Assembly (NCBI GenBank): GCA_025357835.1
Contig: JANYLM010000094.1
Span: 1-64,000, forward strand
Direction: 5' to 3'
Source of the DNA: Gammaproteobacteria bacterium
Lineage (GTDB): Bacteria > Pseudomonadota > Gammaproteobacteria > Steroidobacterales > Steroidobacteraceae
DNA length: 64,000 nucleotides
Shown one piece after another: positions 24,749 to 33,436 of the stretch (positions within the stretch are counted from its first letter, which is position 1; each line of letters starts with the position of its first letter). The notes beneath the pieces were generated by a model. It did no database searches. It was not told where the DNA came from and saw only the letters and a list, made by a program, of their open reading frames with translations. Position numbers and translations under genes: made by a program.

Positions 24749-24964
24749 TCAGTGGTGCATCCCGCTACCGATCAAAGCACCGACGATACCGCCAATGGCG
24801 CCGCCCACCGCGGCGGCCACGGCTACGGCCCTGCTCTGCGGTGGCTTGTCGCTGCCCCCGTCGGGGGTTACTTTGCCGCCGGATCCGCCTACCGGCGTGG
24901 GGCCTTTACCGGGTCCAGGATTGGGGTTGGGCGGCGGCTTGTCAGGATTGTGTCCGTTTGGCAT
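24749..24964 (-). CDS. Small Pro/Gly-rich protein with C-terminal glycine-zipper helix
   Basis: The start at ATG 24964 has AGGAG ten bases upstream; an ATG at 24991 is the alternative. The 71-residue product has a Pro/Asn/Gly-rich disordered part (NPDKPPPNPNPGPGKG) and a hydrophobic glycine-zipper-like end, AAAVGGAIGGIVGALIGSGMHH. This could be a single membrane-inserting helix. There is no recognised domain. It is placed directly before two alpha/beta hydrolase genes with no gap, which supports a real gene, but evidence for expression is missing. Confidence 0.5.
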   Translation of the reverse strand: MPNGHNPDKPPPNPNPGPGKGPTPVGGSGGKVTPDGGSDKPPQSRAVAVAAAVGGAIGGIVGALIGSGMHH

Positions 24965-25082
24965 GTGAGTCCAACTCCTAGGTTCTAGCATTCAGGCCCT
25001 GCTTTCATACACGCAAGCGGCACCCAACCGCAATAGCTGTGGTTGATTGCAGTCTGCCGGTACGGGGGTGCATGCTTTGAAA

Positions 25083-27533
25083 ATGACAGGAGAACGCATA
25101 GGGCCGTATCGCGTACTGCGCACCTTGGGTGTAGGCGGTATGGGAGAGGTGTACCTTGCCGAACGCGCGGACGCGGAGTTCGAGCAGCAAGTGGCCATCA
25201 AAGTGGTTTACGGCGGCTCGCCTGGGGTTCAGTCTCGACTCAAGATTGAGCGTCAGATCCTCGCTCAGCTCGATCATCCCAATATCGCGCATTTGTTGGA
25301 CGGCGGCACCATGCCGGACGGCGGCGCCTACATTGTCATGGAATATGTAGACGGCATCCCCATCGACGTCTTCTGCGATTCGAGCCGCCTCGATATACCC
25401 GGTCGTCTGAAGCTATTTCAGACGGTTTGTGCCGCGGTGCATTACGCTCATCAAAATCTCATCGTTCATCGCGATCTAAAGCCTTCGAACATTTTGGTAA
25501 CTGCGGCCGGAGTTCCCAAATTGCTGGATTTCGGTATCGCCAAATTGTTGGACGAACGCCAAGCGGGACACCATACACTGGCCGTCACTCACGCCGACAT
25601 TCGCATTATGACCCCGGATCATGCGAGCCCCGAACAGGTCCGAGGCCAGGTCATCACCACGTCGAGCGACGTCTATGTATTGGGCGTACTGCTTTATAAA
25701 CTACTGACCGGAAACAGCCCGTTTCTAATCTCATCGATGCGTTTCGCGGACATTGAGCGCGCCATATGCGAAAAGGATCCAGCGTTTCCCAGTCACGCTG
25801 TCATTACTGATGATTCGCCGGAAGCCCGCAACGTCGCGGAGGCAAGAAATACGACAGCGAAGCGAATGCGGCGCACGCTCGGGGGCGACCTTGACAATAT
25901 CGTGCTGATGGCAATGCGCAAGGAGCCGGAGCGCCGCTACGGTTCCGCCCAGCAAATGGCCGGCGATATTCAGCGCCATCTTGAGGGTAAACCAGTCATT
26001 GCCCACCGCGACACGATGTCATACCGCGCGGCAAAATTTGTCCGGCGTCACTGGTTGCCGGTGACAGCAGGCGTAAGCTTGGTGTTGTTGATACTGGCGT
26101 TCGCGACGACGACTTACGTGCAGTCTCTGCGAATTGCCGCGGAGCGCGACCGGGTCGCCGTGCAGCGCGAACACGCTGAACACGAACGGGCACGGGCCGA
26201 AGAGGTGTCGAGCTTCCTAGTAAATCTGTTCAAACTGTCGGATCCTGAAGAGAACCGCGGCAACCTAGTTACGGCCCGTGAATTGTTGGACTCGGGTGCG
26301 AAGCGTTTGCGGGCTGGGCTGAAGGATCAACCAGAAACCAAGGCAGCGTTACTTTCCACCGTAGGGGCTGTTTATGACAGTCTCGGACAGTACCAAGACG
26401 CCTTACCGATATTGGACGAGTCGTTGCGGCTACAGCCGGGTTCCCACGATAAATCACGTGTCAACACCTTGTTGGAACTCGGCCAAGCGCGCATCGGCGT
26501 AGGCGATCTGCCAGGAGCTGAGGCACCCTTGCAACAGGCGCTGCATCTTTCGCAAAGCGACTTTGGCGCAAGCAGCCTCGAGGCGGGACAAGCGCTCTGG
26601 GTACTAGGAATGCTCAGACATCAGCAAGGACAATTTATCGAAGCCAAAGAATTGTATATCCGCAGCCTCGCCATCCTTGGGACGAACTCCGCCCCGCAAA
26701 CAGACATTGCGGCGGTACTCGACGATCTGGCGAAAGTGTACGCGCGCGAGCAGCATTGGGCGCTTGCCAAGGAGCACTATGAACGGGCGCTGGAAATCTA
26801 TAGACATGTCTTGGGCGATGACCATCCACGGGTGGCCATGCGCCTTAACAATTTGGCGACGGTAGCGCAAAACATGGGTAATCTACCCCAAGCTGAGAGG
26901 CTCTACCGGGAGGCAATCCGTCGCTTCGAGAGGGCGTACGGTGAGCGACATCCTGAGACAGCGACGGGCAAGGGCAATCTTGGTTTGCTGTTGCAGGGCG
27001 AAGGACGATTGTCCGAGGCCGAGCCACTTTTGCGCAGTGCGCTCGACATCAATCTGTCTATCTATGGTCCCGACAACTATAACGTCGGATACTCTCGCGT
27101 GAGCTTGGCAATGCTATTGCACGATCAAGGGAACTTTGTGGCGGCTGACGGCGAATTTCGCCAGGCACTGATCGTCTACGACAAATCGCTGCCCGCCAAT
27201 CACCAATATCGCGCGTCGGCGCTAATGCATTTCGCTCGACTTTTGGTGGATCGCGGCAAACCCGGCGAAGCGCTCGTGTTGAGCGATCGATCAATCAAGA
27301 TATGGGATGCGACGTCGACTGGCGCGAGCCCATACACAGCGCATGCCCACGCCATTCACGCCTATGCGCTGGCGCATCTGGGCAAGCCCCGTGAAGCAGC
27401 CGAGGAACTCAGCGCGGCATTGCCTGTGCTGCTGCAGGCGCGAGGCGCCGACGATCCCGTCGTGCGCCGAGCGCAGAATTGGCTCAAGGGAGTTCGTCCT
27501 GTGCCTCTGCAAACCGCAAGCGCCGCGCACTAG
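25083..27533 (+). CDS. Membrane Ser/Thr kinase with periplasmic TPR domain
   Basis: The 816-residue product joins a kinase domain to TPRs. From ATG 25083 the glycine loop GVGGMG is at 16-21, Lys40, HRD at 129-131, Asn136 and DFG at 149-151, so the kinase should be active. A membrane helix follows at about 320-342 (TAGVSLVLLILAFATTTYV). Then comes FLVNLFKLSDPEENRGN and at least seven TPR units of the kinesin-light-chain type (for example VAMRLNNLATVAQNMGNLPQAERLYREAIRRF). It is the intact paralogue of the split kinase/TPR genes at 5986-8951. Unlike that copy it lacks the extra N-terminal 80 residues and has no sigma factor next to it. An upstream TTG (25047) and GTG (25068) are alternative starts. 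Confidence 0.92.
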   Translation: MTGERIGPYRVLRTLGVGGMGEVYLAERADAEFEQQVAIKVVYGGSPGVQSRLKIERQILAQLDHPNIAHLLDGGTMPDGGAYIVMEYVDGIPIDVFCDSSRLDIPGRLKLFQTVCAAVHYAHQNLIVHRDLKPSNILVTAAGVPKLLDFGIAKLLDERQAGHHTLAVTHADIRIMTPDHASPEQVRGQVITTSSDVYVLGVLLYKLLTGNSPFLISSMRFADIERAICEKDPAFPSHAVITDDSPEARNVAEARNTTAKRMRRTLGGDLDNIVLMAMRKEPERRYGSAQQMAGDIQRHLEGKPVIAHRDTMSYRAAKFVRRHWLPVTAGVSLVLLILAFATTTYVQSLRIAAERDRVAVQREHAEHERARAEEVSSFLVNLFKLSDPEENRGNLVTARELLDSGAKRLRAGLKDQPETKAALLSTVGAVYDSLGQYQDALPILDESLRLQPGSHDKSRVNTLLELGQARIGVGDLPGAEAPLQQALHLSQSDFGASSLEAGQALWVLGMLRHQQGQFIEAKELYIRSLAILGTNSAPQTDIAAVLDDLAKVYAREQHWALAKEHYERALEIYRHVLGDDHPRVAMRLNNLATVAQNMGNLPQAERLYREAIRRFERAYGERHPETATGKGNLGLLLQGEGRLSEAEPLLRSALDINLSIYGPDNYNVGYSRVSLAMLLHDQGNFVAADGEFRQALIVYDKSLPANHQYRASALMHFARLLVDRGKPGEALVLSDRSIKIWDATSTGASPYTAHAHAIHAYALAHLGKPREAAEELSAALPVLLQARGADDPVVRRAQNWLKGVRPVPLQTASAAH

Positions 27534-27586
27534 TCACGGGCGCGAATTGTTCGTTCGGCGAGCCGTCCAATGCACTGCGCGTCAAC

Positions 27587-29107
27587 TCAGCCGCCGAGAA
27601 AAATCTTATATGCCGGGTTGTCGGTCTCTTCTGTGTAGGCGTAATGCAATTCGTTGAGATGCAATAGAAAGTCGGCGCGCGTATCGACGGGCACCTGGAT
27701 ACCGGCGAGAACTCGCCCATAATCCGAGCCATGATTGCGGTAGTGAAATAGGCTGATGTTCCAGGTGGTACCGATGGCTTGGAGAAACTTCATCAGTGCG
27801 CCCGGACGCTCCGGAAACTCGAATCGATACAGGCGCTCGTCGCTGAGGCCGCGCGCCTGGCCGCCCACCATATAGCGCACGTGCAACTTGGCCACTTCAT
27901 TGTCGGTCATGTCGCGCGCAGCGAAACCCGCGGCGGTGATGCTCTTCAGCAGCTCTTCGCGCTCGGCCTTGCCGCGAGTGAGGGTAAGGCCGACGAATAT
28001 CTGTGCCGCCTGCAGATCCCCATATCGGTAATTGAACTCAGTGACGCTGCGCCGGCCCAATAGCTCGCAGAACCGCAGAAATGAACCCGGCGCCTCCGGA
28101 ATCTCCACGGCGAACAATGCCTCGCGCTGGGCACCCAAGTCCGCCCGCTCGGCCACATAACGCAGCCGGTCGAAATTCATGTTGGCGCCGGCATTGATGG
28201 CGATGAAAGTACGCTCAGTGCAATTTTCGCGGGCCACGTACTTCTTGATCCCGGCTACCGCCAAAGCGCCCGCCGCCTCGGCGATGGAGCGCGTATCTTG
28301 GAAAATGTCTTGGATGGCGGCGCAGATCTGATCCGTAGTCACCAGGATGATTTCATCCACATACTGTTTGGCCAGCCGAAAAGGCTCCTCGCCCACCCGC
28401 CGCACCGCGACCCCATCGGCGAACATGCCCACTCGATCCAAGGCCACGCGTTTCCCGGCGCGCAGCGATTCGTACATTCCGGCCGCATCTTCCGGTTCCA
28501 CACCGATGATTTTGATGCGGGGATACAGCGATTTCGCATAGGCGGCAATTCCTGCTATCAGGCCGCCGCCGCCCACGGGAACGAAAATCGCGTCGATCTC
28601 ATCGCCGTGGTGCTGGCGGAGGATCTCCATGGCGATGGTGCCCTGCCCCGCGATCACATCGGGGTCATCGAAGGGATGCACGAATACCAAACCTCGCTCC
28701 CGGCCAAGTTCAATGGCGTGCTCGTAGGCCTGATCATAGTCATCGCCGTGCAACACGATTTCACCGCCCAAGTCGGCGACCGCCTGAACTTTGATTTCCG
28801 GCGTGGTCAACGGCATTACCACGACGGCCGGAATGCGCCGCGTGCGGGCGCCCAGCGCCACTCCCTGCGCATGATTGCCGGCCGAAGCGCATATGACGCC
28901 GCGCTGCGCGCTGATGGGCGACAATTGCGCGATCTTGTTGTAAGCACCGCGAATTTTGAACGAAAAGACGGGCTGCAGGTCTTCACGTTTGAACAAGATG
29001 CGATTGTTCAGGCGGCGCGATAGCCGGGGGGCGGCTTCCAGCGCCGTTTCGACGGCGACGTCGTATACCTTGGCCTTGAGGATGCGATCTACGTAGTTTT
29101 CTTGCAT
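27587..29107 (-). CDS. ilvA: Threonine dehydratase, biosynthetic (IlvA)
   Basis: IlvA converts L-threonine to 2-oxobutyrate, the first committed step to isoleucine, with PLP. The 506-residue product has the PLP-lysine motif FSFKIRGAYN (Lys51), the GNHAQG loop (ASAGNHAQGVALGA) and a glycine-rich phosphate site VPVGGGGLIAG. After about residue 330 come two ACT-like regulatory domains (ALFAVEIPEAPGSFLRFCELL and LYRFEFPERPGALMKFLQAI), which bind isoleucine/valine in the E. coli enzyme (514 residues). It lies alone between a kinase gene (convergent) and dsbD (divergent). Confidence 0.95.
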   Translation of the reverse strand: MQENYVDRILKAKVYDVAVETALEAAPRLSRRLNNRILFKREDLQPVFSFKIRGAYNKIAQLSPISAQRGVICASAGNHAQGVALGARTRRIPAVVVMPLTTPEIKVQAVADLGGEIVLHGDDYDQAYEHAIELGRERGLVFVHPFDDPDVIAGQGTIAMEILRQHHGDEIDAIFVPVGGGGLIAGIAAYAKSLYPRIKIIGVEPEDAAGMYESLRAGKRVALDRVGMFADGVAVRRVGEEPFRLAKQYVDEIILVTTDQICAAIQDIFQDTRSIAEAAGALAVAGIKKYVARENCTERTFIAINAGANMNFDRLRYVAERADLGAQREALFAVEIPEAPGSFLRFCELLGRRSVTEFNYRYGDLQAAQIFVGLTLTRGKAEREELLKSITAAGFAARDMTDNEVAKLHVRYMVGGQARGLSDERLYRFEFPERPGALMKFLQAIGTTWNISLFHYRNHGSDYGRVLAGIQVPVDTRADFLLHLNELHYAYTEETDNPAYKIFLGG

Positions 29108-29238
29108 GAGCGGTATCGTTGAGGGACAGCTACATTAGCTCAACCCTCCACGGAGCGGTATGGTGAGCATTCTGTGAGACGCTCCACAGCCCTCGGCGCC
29201 TTTGGGTATTGCCTCGTTTTATTGGGTAACATACGCCG

Positions 29239-31437
29239 ATGCGCACCGTAAAATACTGGCTATGGGGCTTGCTGTTGGCCTCGCCGGCGGCCTTACCTCT
29301 CTCCGGGCCTGTCGTTGCTTCGGACAATGTGAAGGCGCGTTTGGTCAGCGAGGTGAGCGGCATCGCTCCGGGCCAATCGTTCTGGGTGGCCCTGGAATTC
29401 ACAATCCGCGACGGCTGGCATACGTACTGGCGCAATCCAGGGGACTCCGGCCAGGCCACCAAGCTCACCTGGCAACTACCGCCGGGGTTCACGGCGGGCG
29501 ACATCGTCTGGACGACACCGCATCGCTTCGAGCTTCCGCCTCTGGTGAATTACGGCTACGCCAAGCATGCCCTGCATCTAGTGAATATCACGGCGCCCAA
29601 GGATTTGCAGGGGGGGGCGCCCATGGTGTTGTCGGCGAAGGCCGCGTGGCTGGTCTGTTCCGACGTCTGCATTCCCGAAGACGCCGATCTGCAATTGAAA
29701 CTGCCGGTGAACACCCATTCCAGTACCGATCCGGCGGACGCGGCGCTGTTCACGGCTGCGCGTAGTGAGTTGCCGAACGCGGCACCGGCTGCGAGCACCG
29801 CTCGGGTCCAGAACGGTCAAGTGGTAATAACCCTGGGCAAGGAGTGGGGCGCCACGCTGCCGCAGATCAAAACCCTGGCTTTCTTTCCCTATGACGACGG
29901 CGGTATCGAGTACGCCGCACCGCAGACACTGACGCGCAGCGGGGATGCGGTCGAGCTCGCCATGAAGCTGGGCTATCAGCCGCCGCAGGGTCCGGTTCGA
30001 GGCGTGCTGCTGGCCACCGAGCAGAGCGGCAACGATATGGTGACGGTACCCCTGGAGATCGCCGCGCGCCTCACGGCCTCCGGTGCGAGCCCGGTTGCAG
30101 CCAATCCGCGATTCGCGCCGGCAGCGGCCGCTGATACGACGGATACATCGCTGCCTGCTCTGCTTTTCTTCGCCGTTCTGGGCGGTTTGATCCTCAACTT
30201 GATGCCCTGTGTGTTTCCCGTGCTGTCGATCAAAGCCATGGGCCTGGTGGAACAGGCGAAGAAGCATCCCTCGGCGGTGCGCACCAAGGGCTTGGTGTTC
30301 GCCGCGGGCGTCGTCAGTTCCATGCTATGCCTGGCGGGTGCGCTGCTGGCGCTGCGGGCTGGCGGTGAACAGATCGGCTGGGGTTTTCAGCTGCAGTCGC
30401 CGCTGTTCGTCACCTTGCTGGTGTACTTGCTGCTGGCCGTGGGCCTGAATTTATCCGGCGTTTTTGAAGTAGGCGGCGGATTTGCGGGGGTCGGTGACGG
30501 CCTCACCCAAGGGGATGGCTATCGCGCCTCGTTCTTTACGGGTGTGCTGACCACTCTGGTGGCGACCCCATGTACCGCGCCGTTCATGGCTTTCGCGGTC
30601 GGCGCCGCACTGACGCAGCCGCCGTTCATCGCTCTGTGCATTTTCGCGGCCCTGGGACTTGGGCTGGCGTTGCCCTACCTGCTGCTATCCTTCGCGCCCT
30701 GGATGCGGCGCGCCCTGCCGAAGCCCGGCGCGTGGATGGATACGCTGAAGCAAATTTTTGCATTTCCGATCTATGCGTCGGCGGCGTGGCTGCTGTGGGT
30801 GCTCGCACAGCAGACTTCGTCCATCGGCTTGGGCGCCGCGTTGGCCGGAGCCATTCTCATCGCCTTCGCCGCTTGGGCTTACCAAAAATCCAAGTCAAGT
30901 TCCAGTGCCGGCCGCGTGACCGCGCTCGTTACCGCATCGCTCGCCGTGCTTCTCGCCGTGGTTCTACCGGTGCACTTTGCCGGCGTTGCCGCGGCGGCGC
31001 CCGGCGGGTCCGCTCGGGGCGCACAGGCCGCGGATGATTGGCAGCCGTACGATGCGGCACAAGTGGCCACGCTCAATGCGGCCGGACGCCCGCTGCTGGT
31101 GAATTTCACCGCCAGTTGGTGCCTGACCTGTCTGGTCAATGAGCGCAATGCCTTTGCCGACTCCGCGGTTCGAGAGGTCTTCCGCGACAAAGGAGTGACG
31201 CTGATGAAGGGCGATTGGACCAATCGAGATCCAGCCATCACGCAGGCCTTGGCCGCCTTTGGGCGGGCCGGGGTACCGCTCTACGTGGTGTACAACTCCA
31301 AGCCCGGTTCCACAGCACCCGTCATTCTGCCGCAGCTGCTCACGCCAAGCCTCGTGCAAAGCGCCTTCGCCGACACACCCAGCCACGTCTTTCAACAACC
31401 CATGAATACGGCATGCTGTGAGCATGGTTCCCGATAA
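29239..31437 (+). CDS. dsbD: Thiol:disulfide interchange protein, DsbD/ScsB type
   Basis: DsbD-type proteins carry electrons from cytoplasmic thioredoxin across the inner membrane to periplasmic disulfide partners. The 732-residue product has a signal peptide, a large periplasmic N-terminal domain with VCSDVCIPEDADL, an eight-helix core with the paired membrane cysteines (LMPCVFPVLSIKAMGL and VATPCTAPFMAFAVG) and a thioredoxin-like C terminus with WCLTC (Cys628, Cys631). The longer N-terminal domain and size favour the ScsB/DipZ-like branch rather than classic E. coli DsbD (565 residues). The following gene overlaps its end. Confidence 0.92.
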   Translation: MRTVKYWLWGLLLASPAALPLSGPVVASDNVKARLVSEVSGIAPGQSFWVALEFTIRDGWHTYWRNPGDSGQATKLTWQLPPGFTAGDIVWTTPHRFELPPLVNYGYAKHALHLVNITAPKDLQGGAPMVLSAKAAWLVCSDVCIPEDADLQLKLPVNTHSSTDPADAALFTAARSELPNAAPAASTARVQNGQVVITLGKEWGATLPQIKTLAFFPYDDGGIEYAAPQTLTRSGDAVELAMKLGYQPPQGPVRGVLLATEQSGNDMVTVPLEIAARLTASGASPVAANPRFAPAAAADTTDTSLPALLFFAVLGGLILNLMPCVFPVLSIKAMGLVEQAKKHPSAVRTKGLVFAAGVVSSMLCLAGALLALRAGGEQIGWGFQLQSPLFVTLLVYLLLAVGLNLSGVFEVGGGFAGVGDGLTQGDGYRASFFTGVLTTLVATPCTAPFMAFAVGAALTQPPFIALCIFAALGLGLALPYLLLSFAPWMRRALPKPGAWMDTLKQIFAFPIYASAAWLLWVLAQQTSSIGLGAALAGAILIAFAAWAYQKSKSSSSAGRVTALVTASLAVLLAVVLPVHFAGVAAAAPGGSARGAQAADDWQPYDAAQVATLNAAGRPLLVNFTASWCLTCLVNERNAFADSAVREVFRDKGVTLMKGDWTNRDPAITQALAAFGRAGVPLYVVYNSKPGSTAPVILPQLLTPSLVQSAFADTPSHVFQQPMNTACCEHGSR

Positions 31438-31879
31438 CGCCAAGACGATCCCGGTAATAGATTTCCGTCGCCGCAGCATGGTACTGCAATGGCATGCCCC
31501 CGGCGGGACATGGACCGCCTGCGACACGCCGCCGCCGCTGGTGCACGGCGTTGCACTGATCCGCGTCTCGCAGCCGAATATCTGCGTGTACGGGCACGCG
31601 GGACGCTTACGCCTGCAAGTCGGTTCCAACCAGTTCGCGCTGTCGGAAAACTCCCCCCGGATCAGTTGCACCCGCGGCGTGGGCAGCTTCGGGTTTCGCC
31701 GACACTTCACTGTCGACTCGAGCACTGGAAGCGTACTGTACAGCTACTCCTACTGGACCAATCAACGCCATGACTTCTTTCGCTGGCTGGCAACTAAAGC
31801 CGAAGACCCCGACTGGCGGGTCACGAGCGGACGACAGTGGTCGGAAGGTCTCACCGCGGAGGCATTGAGATCGGGCTAA
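31424..31879 (+). CDS. Hypothetical protein overlapping dsbD
   Basis: The start at ATG 31424 overlaps the end of dsbD by 14 bases, giving 151 residues. I do not recognise the family. It has no signal peptide or membrane helix; the middle has alternating hydrophobic beta-like strands (ICVYGHAGRLRLQVGSNQFAL, SVLYSYSYWTN) with many aromatic residues, and the end is acidic/basic (WLATKAEDPDWRVTSG). Two cysteines are near each end of the core. The overlap with dsbD suggests coexpression, so a role linked to envelope redox is possible but only inferred. Confidence 0.6.
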   Translation: MVPDNAKTIPVIDFRRRSMVLQWHAPGGTWTACDTPPPLVHGVALIRVSQPNICVYGHAGRLRLQVGSNQFALSENSPRISCTRGVGSFGFRRHFTVDSSTGSVLYSYSYWTNQRHDFFRWLATKAEDPDWRVTSGRQWSEGLTAEALRSG

Positions 31880-31890
31880 GACTGCATTCT

Positions 31891-32574
31891 TCAACGTGGC
31901 AGCAGGCCGGCAAGTTCGGCATCGGTCAAATAGCGCCACTCCCCCGAACCTAACGCGCCCAGATGAACGTTCATGATGCGCACCCGCTGTAGCCGCTGCG
32001 CTTTGTAACCCAGCGCGGAGCACATGCGGCGAATCTGCCGATTTAACCCCTGCGTGAGAATCATGCAAAACGAGCGCTGATCGATGCGGCCGACTTTGCA
32101 GGGCTTGGTCAATTCACCCATAATTTTGACACCGCTGGCCATCATCTGCAGCGAAAGGTCCGTGATGGCGCGATCCACCGTCACGATGTACTCCTTCTCA
32201 TGATTGTTCTCGGAACGAAGGATCTCGTTGACGATGTCGCCGTTGTTGGTCAGGAGAATCAGGCCCTCTGAATCCTTGTCCAACCGCCCTATGGGAAAGA
32301 TGCGCTCAGAATGCCCGACGAGATGGATGATGTTGTCCTCGATGTCGGCTTCCGTGGTGCAGGTGATTCCGACCGGCTTGTTGAGGGCAATATAGATCTG
32401 CTTTTTCTTTGCGCCGATCGGCGCACCGTCGATGCATACCTCATCCCCGTCGGCAATCTGCGTGCCCAGGGCAGCGAGTTGACCATTGCAGGTGACCCGC
32501 CCGGCCTCAATCCACTTGTCCGCCGCACGCCTGGAACAGACGCCGGTTTCGCTGATGAACTTATTGAGTCTCAC
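31891..32574 (-). CDS. rluF: 23S rRNA pseudouridine synthase RluF
   Basis: RluF converts a uridine in 23S rRNA (U2604 in E. coli) to pseudouridine. The 227-residue product has an N-terminal S4 RNA-binding domain (MRLNKFISETGVCSRRAADKWIEAGRVTCNG) and a RsuA/RluF-type catalytic domain with the catalytic aspartate in GRLDKDSEGLILLTNNG. The HEKEYIVTV motif and FCMILTQGLNRQIRRMC are the RluF signature. It starts at GTG 32574, 12 bases after the previous gene in the same direction. The E. coli protein is about 290 residues; the missing part is a basic C-terminal tail. Confidence 0.92.
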   Translation of the reverse strand: MRLNKFISETGVCSRRAADKWIEAGRVTCNGQLAALGTQIADGDEVCIDGAPIGAKKKQIYIALNKPVGITCTTEADIEDNIIHLVGHSERIFPIGRLDKDSEGLILLTNNGDIVNEILRSENNHEKEYIVTVDRAITDLSLQMMASGVKIMGELTKPCKVGRIDQRSFCMILTQGLNRQIRRMCSALGYKAQRLQRVRIMNVHLGALGSGEWRYLTDAELAGLLPR

Positions 32575-32586
32575 CTTAAGGTTTGG

Positions 32587-33147
32587 CTACGAAAGCCGGC
32601 TCAAGAATGCGCCGATTTGCGTCGCCAAGAGCTGGGAGCCGGCGTTGAATGGATCGGCCCCATAGGCGGCGACATTGACCACCAGGTAGGGATGCTGGAC
32701 CCCTTTCAAGCGTTCCGGGGACGGGACTTCAGCCAACACCAGGCGCCTCACCAGCTGCGGGCTTGCCGCAGCCAGTTCCATGGCGACTTCCGCGCCATAT
32801 TGAAGGCCGAGCAGATCGATCTGGCGCAGCCTCAAATCCTTGGCCAGGGCGCAGATCGCGCCGGCGGCATCGGCAACACCGCGGGCGGGCGAGGGGTCCG
32901 ATTCGCCGCAGCCCGGTAAATCGGGGGCATAGATAGAACGCTCAGCGGCGAGCTCCGGCAAGAACCGGCTGAATGAGCGGCTGGAAGCATCGAGGGGATG
33001 CAAGCAAAACAAGGTCACTTGCTCATCAAATCCGCCCGTCGTCGGAAAGGCCGTGCGCACGTGTAGTTGACCGAATTTGCAATCGAAATAAGCCCGACGA
33101 GTGCGAACCGCTATGGATGGAGGGGATGATATCGAGGCCTTAACCAC
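32587..33147 (-). CDS. Short alpha/beta-hydrolase-like protein lacking the catalytic serine
   Basis: The 186-residue product keeps the N-terminal half of an alpha/beta hydrolase: LFCLHPLDASSRSFSRFLPELA, YAPDLPGCGESDPSP, then the elbow LGLQYGAEVA where Gln116 replaces the nucleophile serine. The second half (cap and the acid/histidine part, usually another 80-100 residues) is missing. The reading frame ends normally, so this looks like a shortened, probably non-catalytic family member rather than a sequencing error. It could serve as a binding protein. It is upstream of rluF in the same direction. Confidence 0.7.
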   Translation of the reverse strand: MVKASISSPPSIAVRTRRAYFDCKFGQLHVRTAFPTTGGFDEQVTLFCLHPLDASSRSFSRFLPELAAERSIYAPDLPGCGESDPSPARGVADAAGAICALAKDLRLRQIDLLGLQYGAEVAMELAAASPQLVRRLVLAEVPSPERLKGVQHPYLVVNVAAYGADPFNAGSQLLATQIGAFLSRLS

Positions 33148-33434
33148 TGACGGACTCCCGTTTTGCTTGCAAATGTTGCGCTAAGGATACGCGAAGTCAC
33201 TTATTGGGTCGCACTGCCGCCTGCCATCGATCTCGATCACTTGTTGCCTTTGGGCAACATTAATTTTCACACTTCTTTGCAATAGAACTAGCTTCGGCGG
33301 CGGCTCAGGATTAGAGTGTTGCTCGAACGCAATAGAACTCTAGGGAAGTAAATAGACCAATCAATGCTAGAGCGCAATAAAAGCGCGCCACAAAAAGGCA
33401 TGGGGACTTAAAAGCCGGGCACTGCCCGGCTTTT
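33148..33434. other. Gene-free stretch with spaced GCAATAGAACT repeats
   Basis: This 287-base stretch has no frame I would call. It carries GCAATAGAACT at 33279-33289 and again at 33329-33339, and a related GCAATAAAA at 33373-33381, thus spaced 44-50 bases apart. It also contains a small hairpin GTTGCC/GGCAAC at 33243-33258. The promoter of the short hydrolase gene (minus) should be near its left end. A strong terminator lies at its right end in plus orientation, so a plus-strand noncoding transcript is possible. Confidence 0.4.
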
Positions 33435-33436
33435 TT
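33411..33436 (+). terminator. Rho-independent terminator (better on plus strand, probably bidirectional)
   Basis: A perfect stem GCCGGGC / GCCCGGC with a three-base loop is followed on the plus strand by TTTTTTATTG. On the minus strand the tail is weaker (TTTTAAG). It directly follows the stop of the minus-strand lipoprotein gene at 33435, so it may serve that gene too; however, the long U run points to a plus-strand transcript coming from 33150-33410. Confidence 0.8.
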
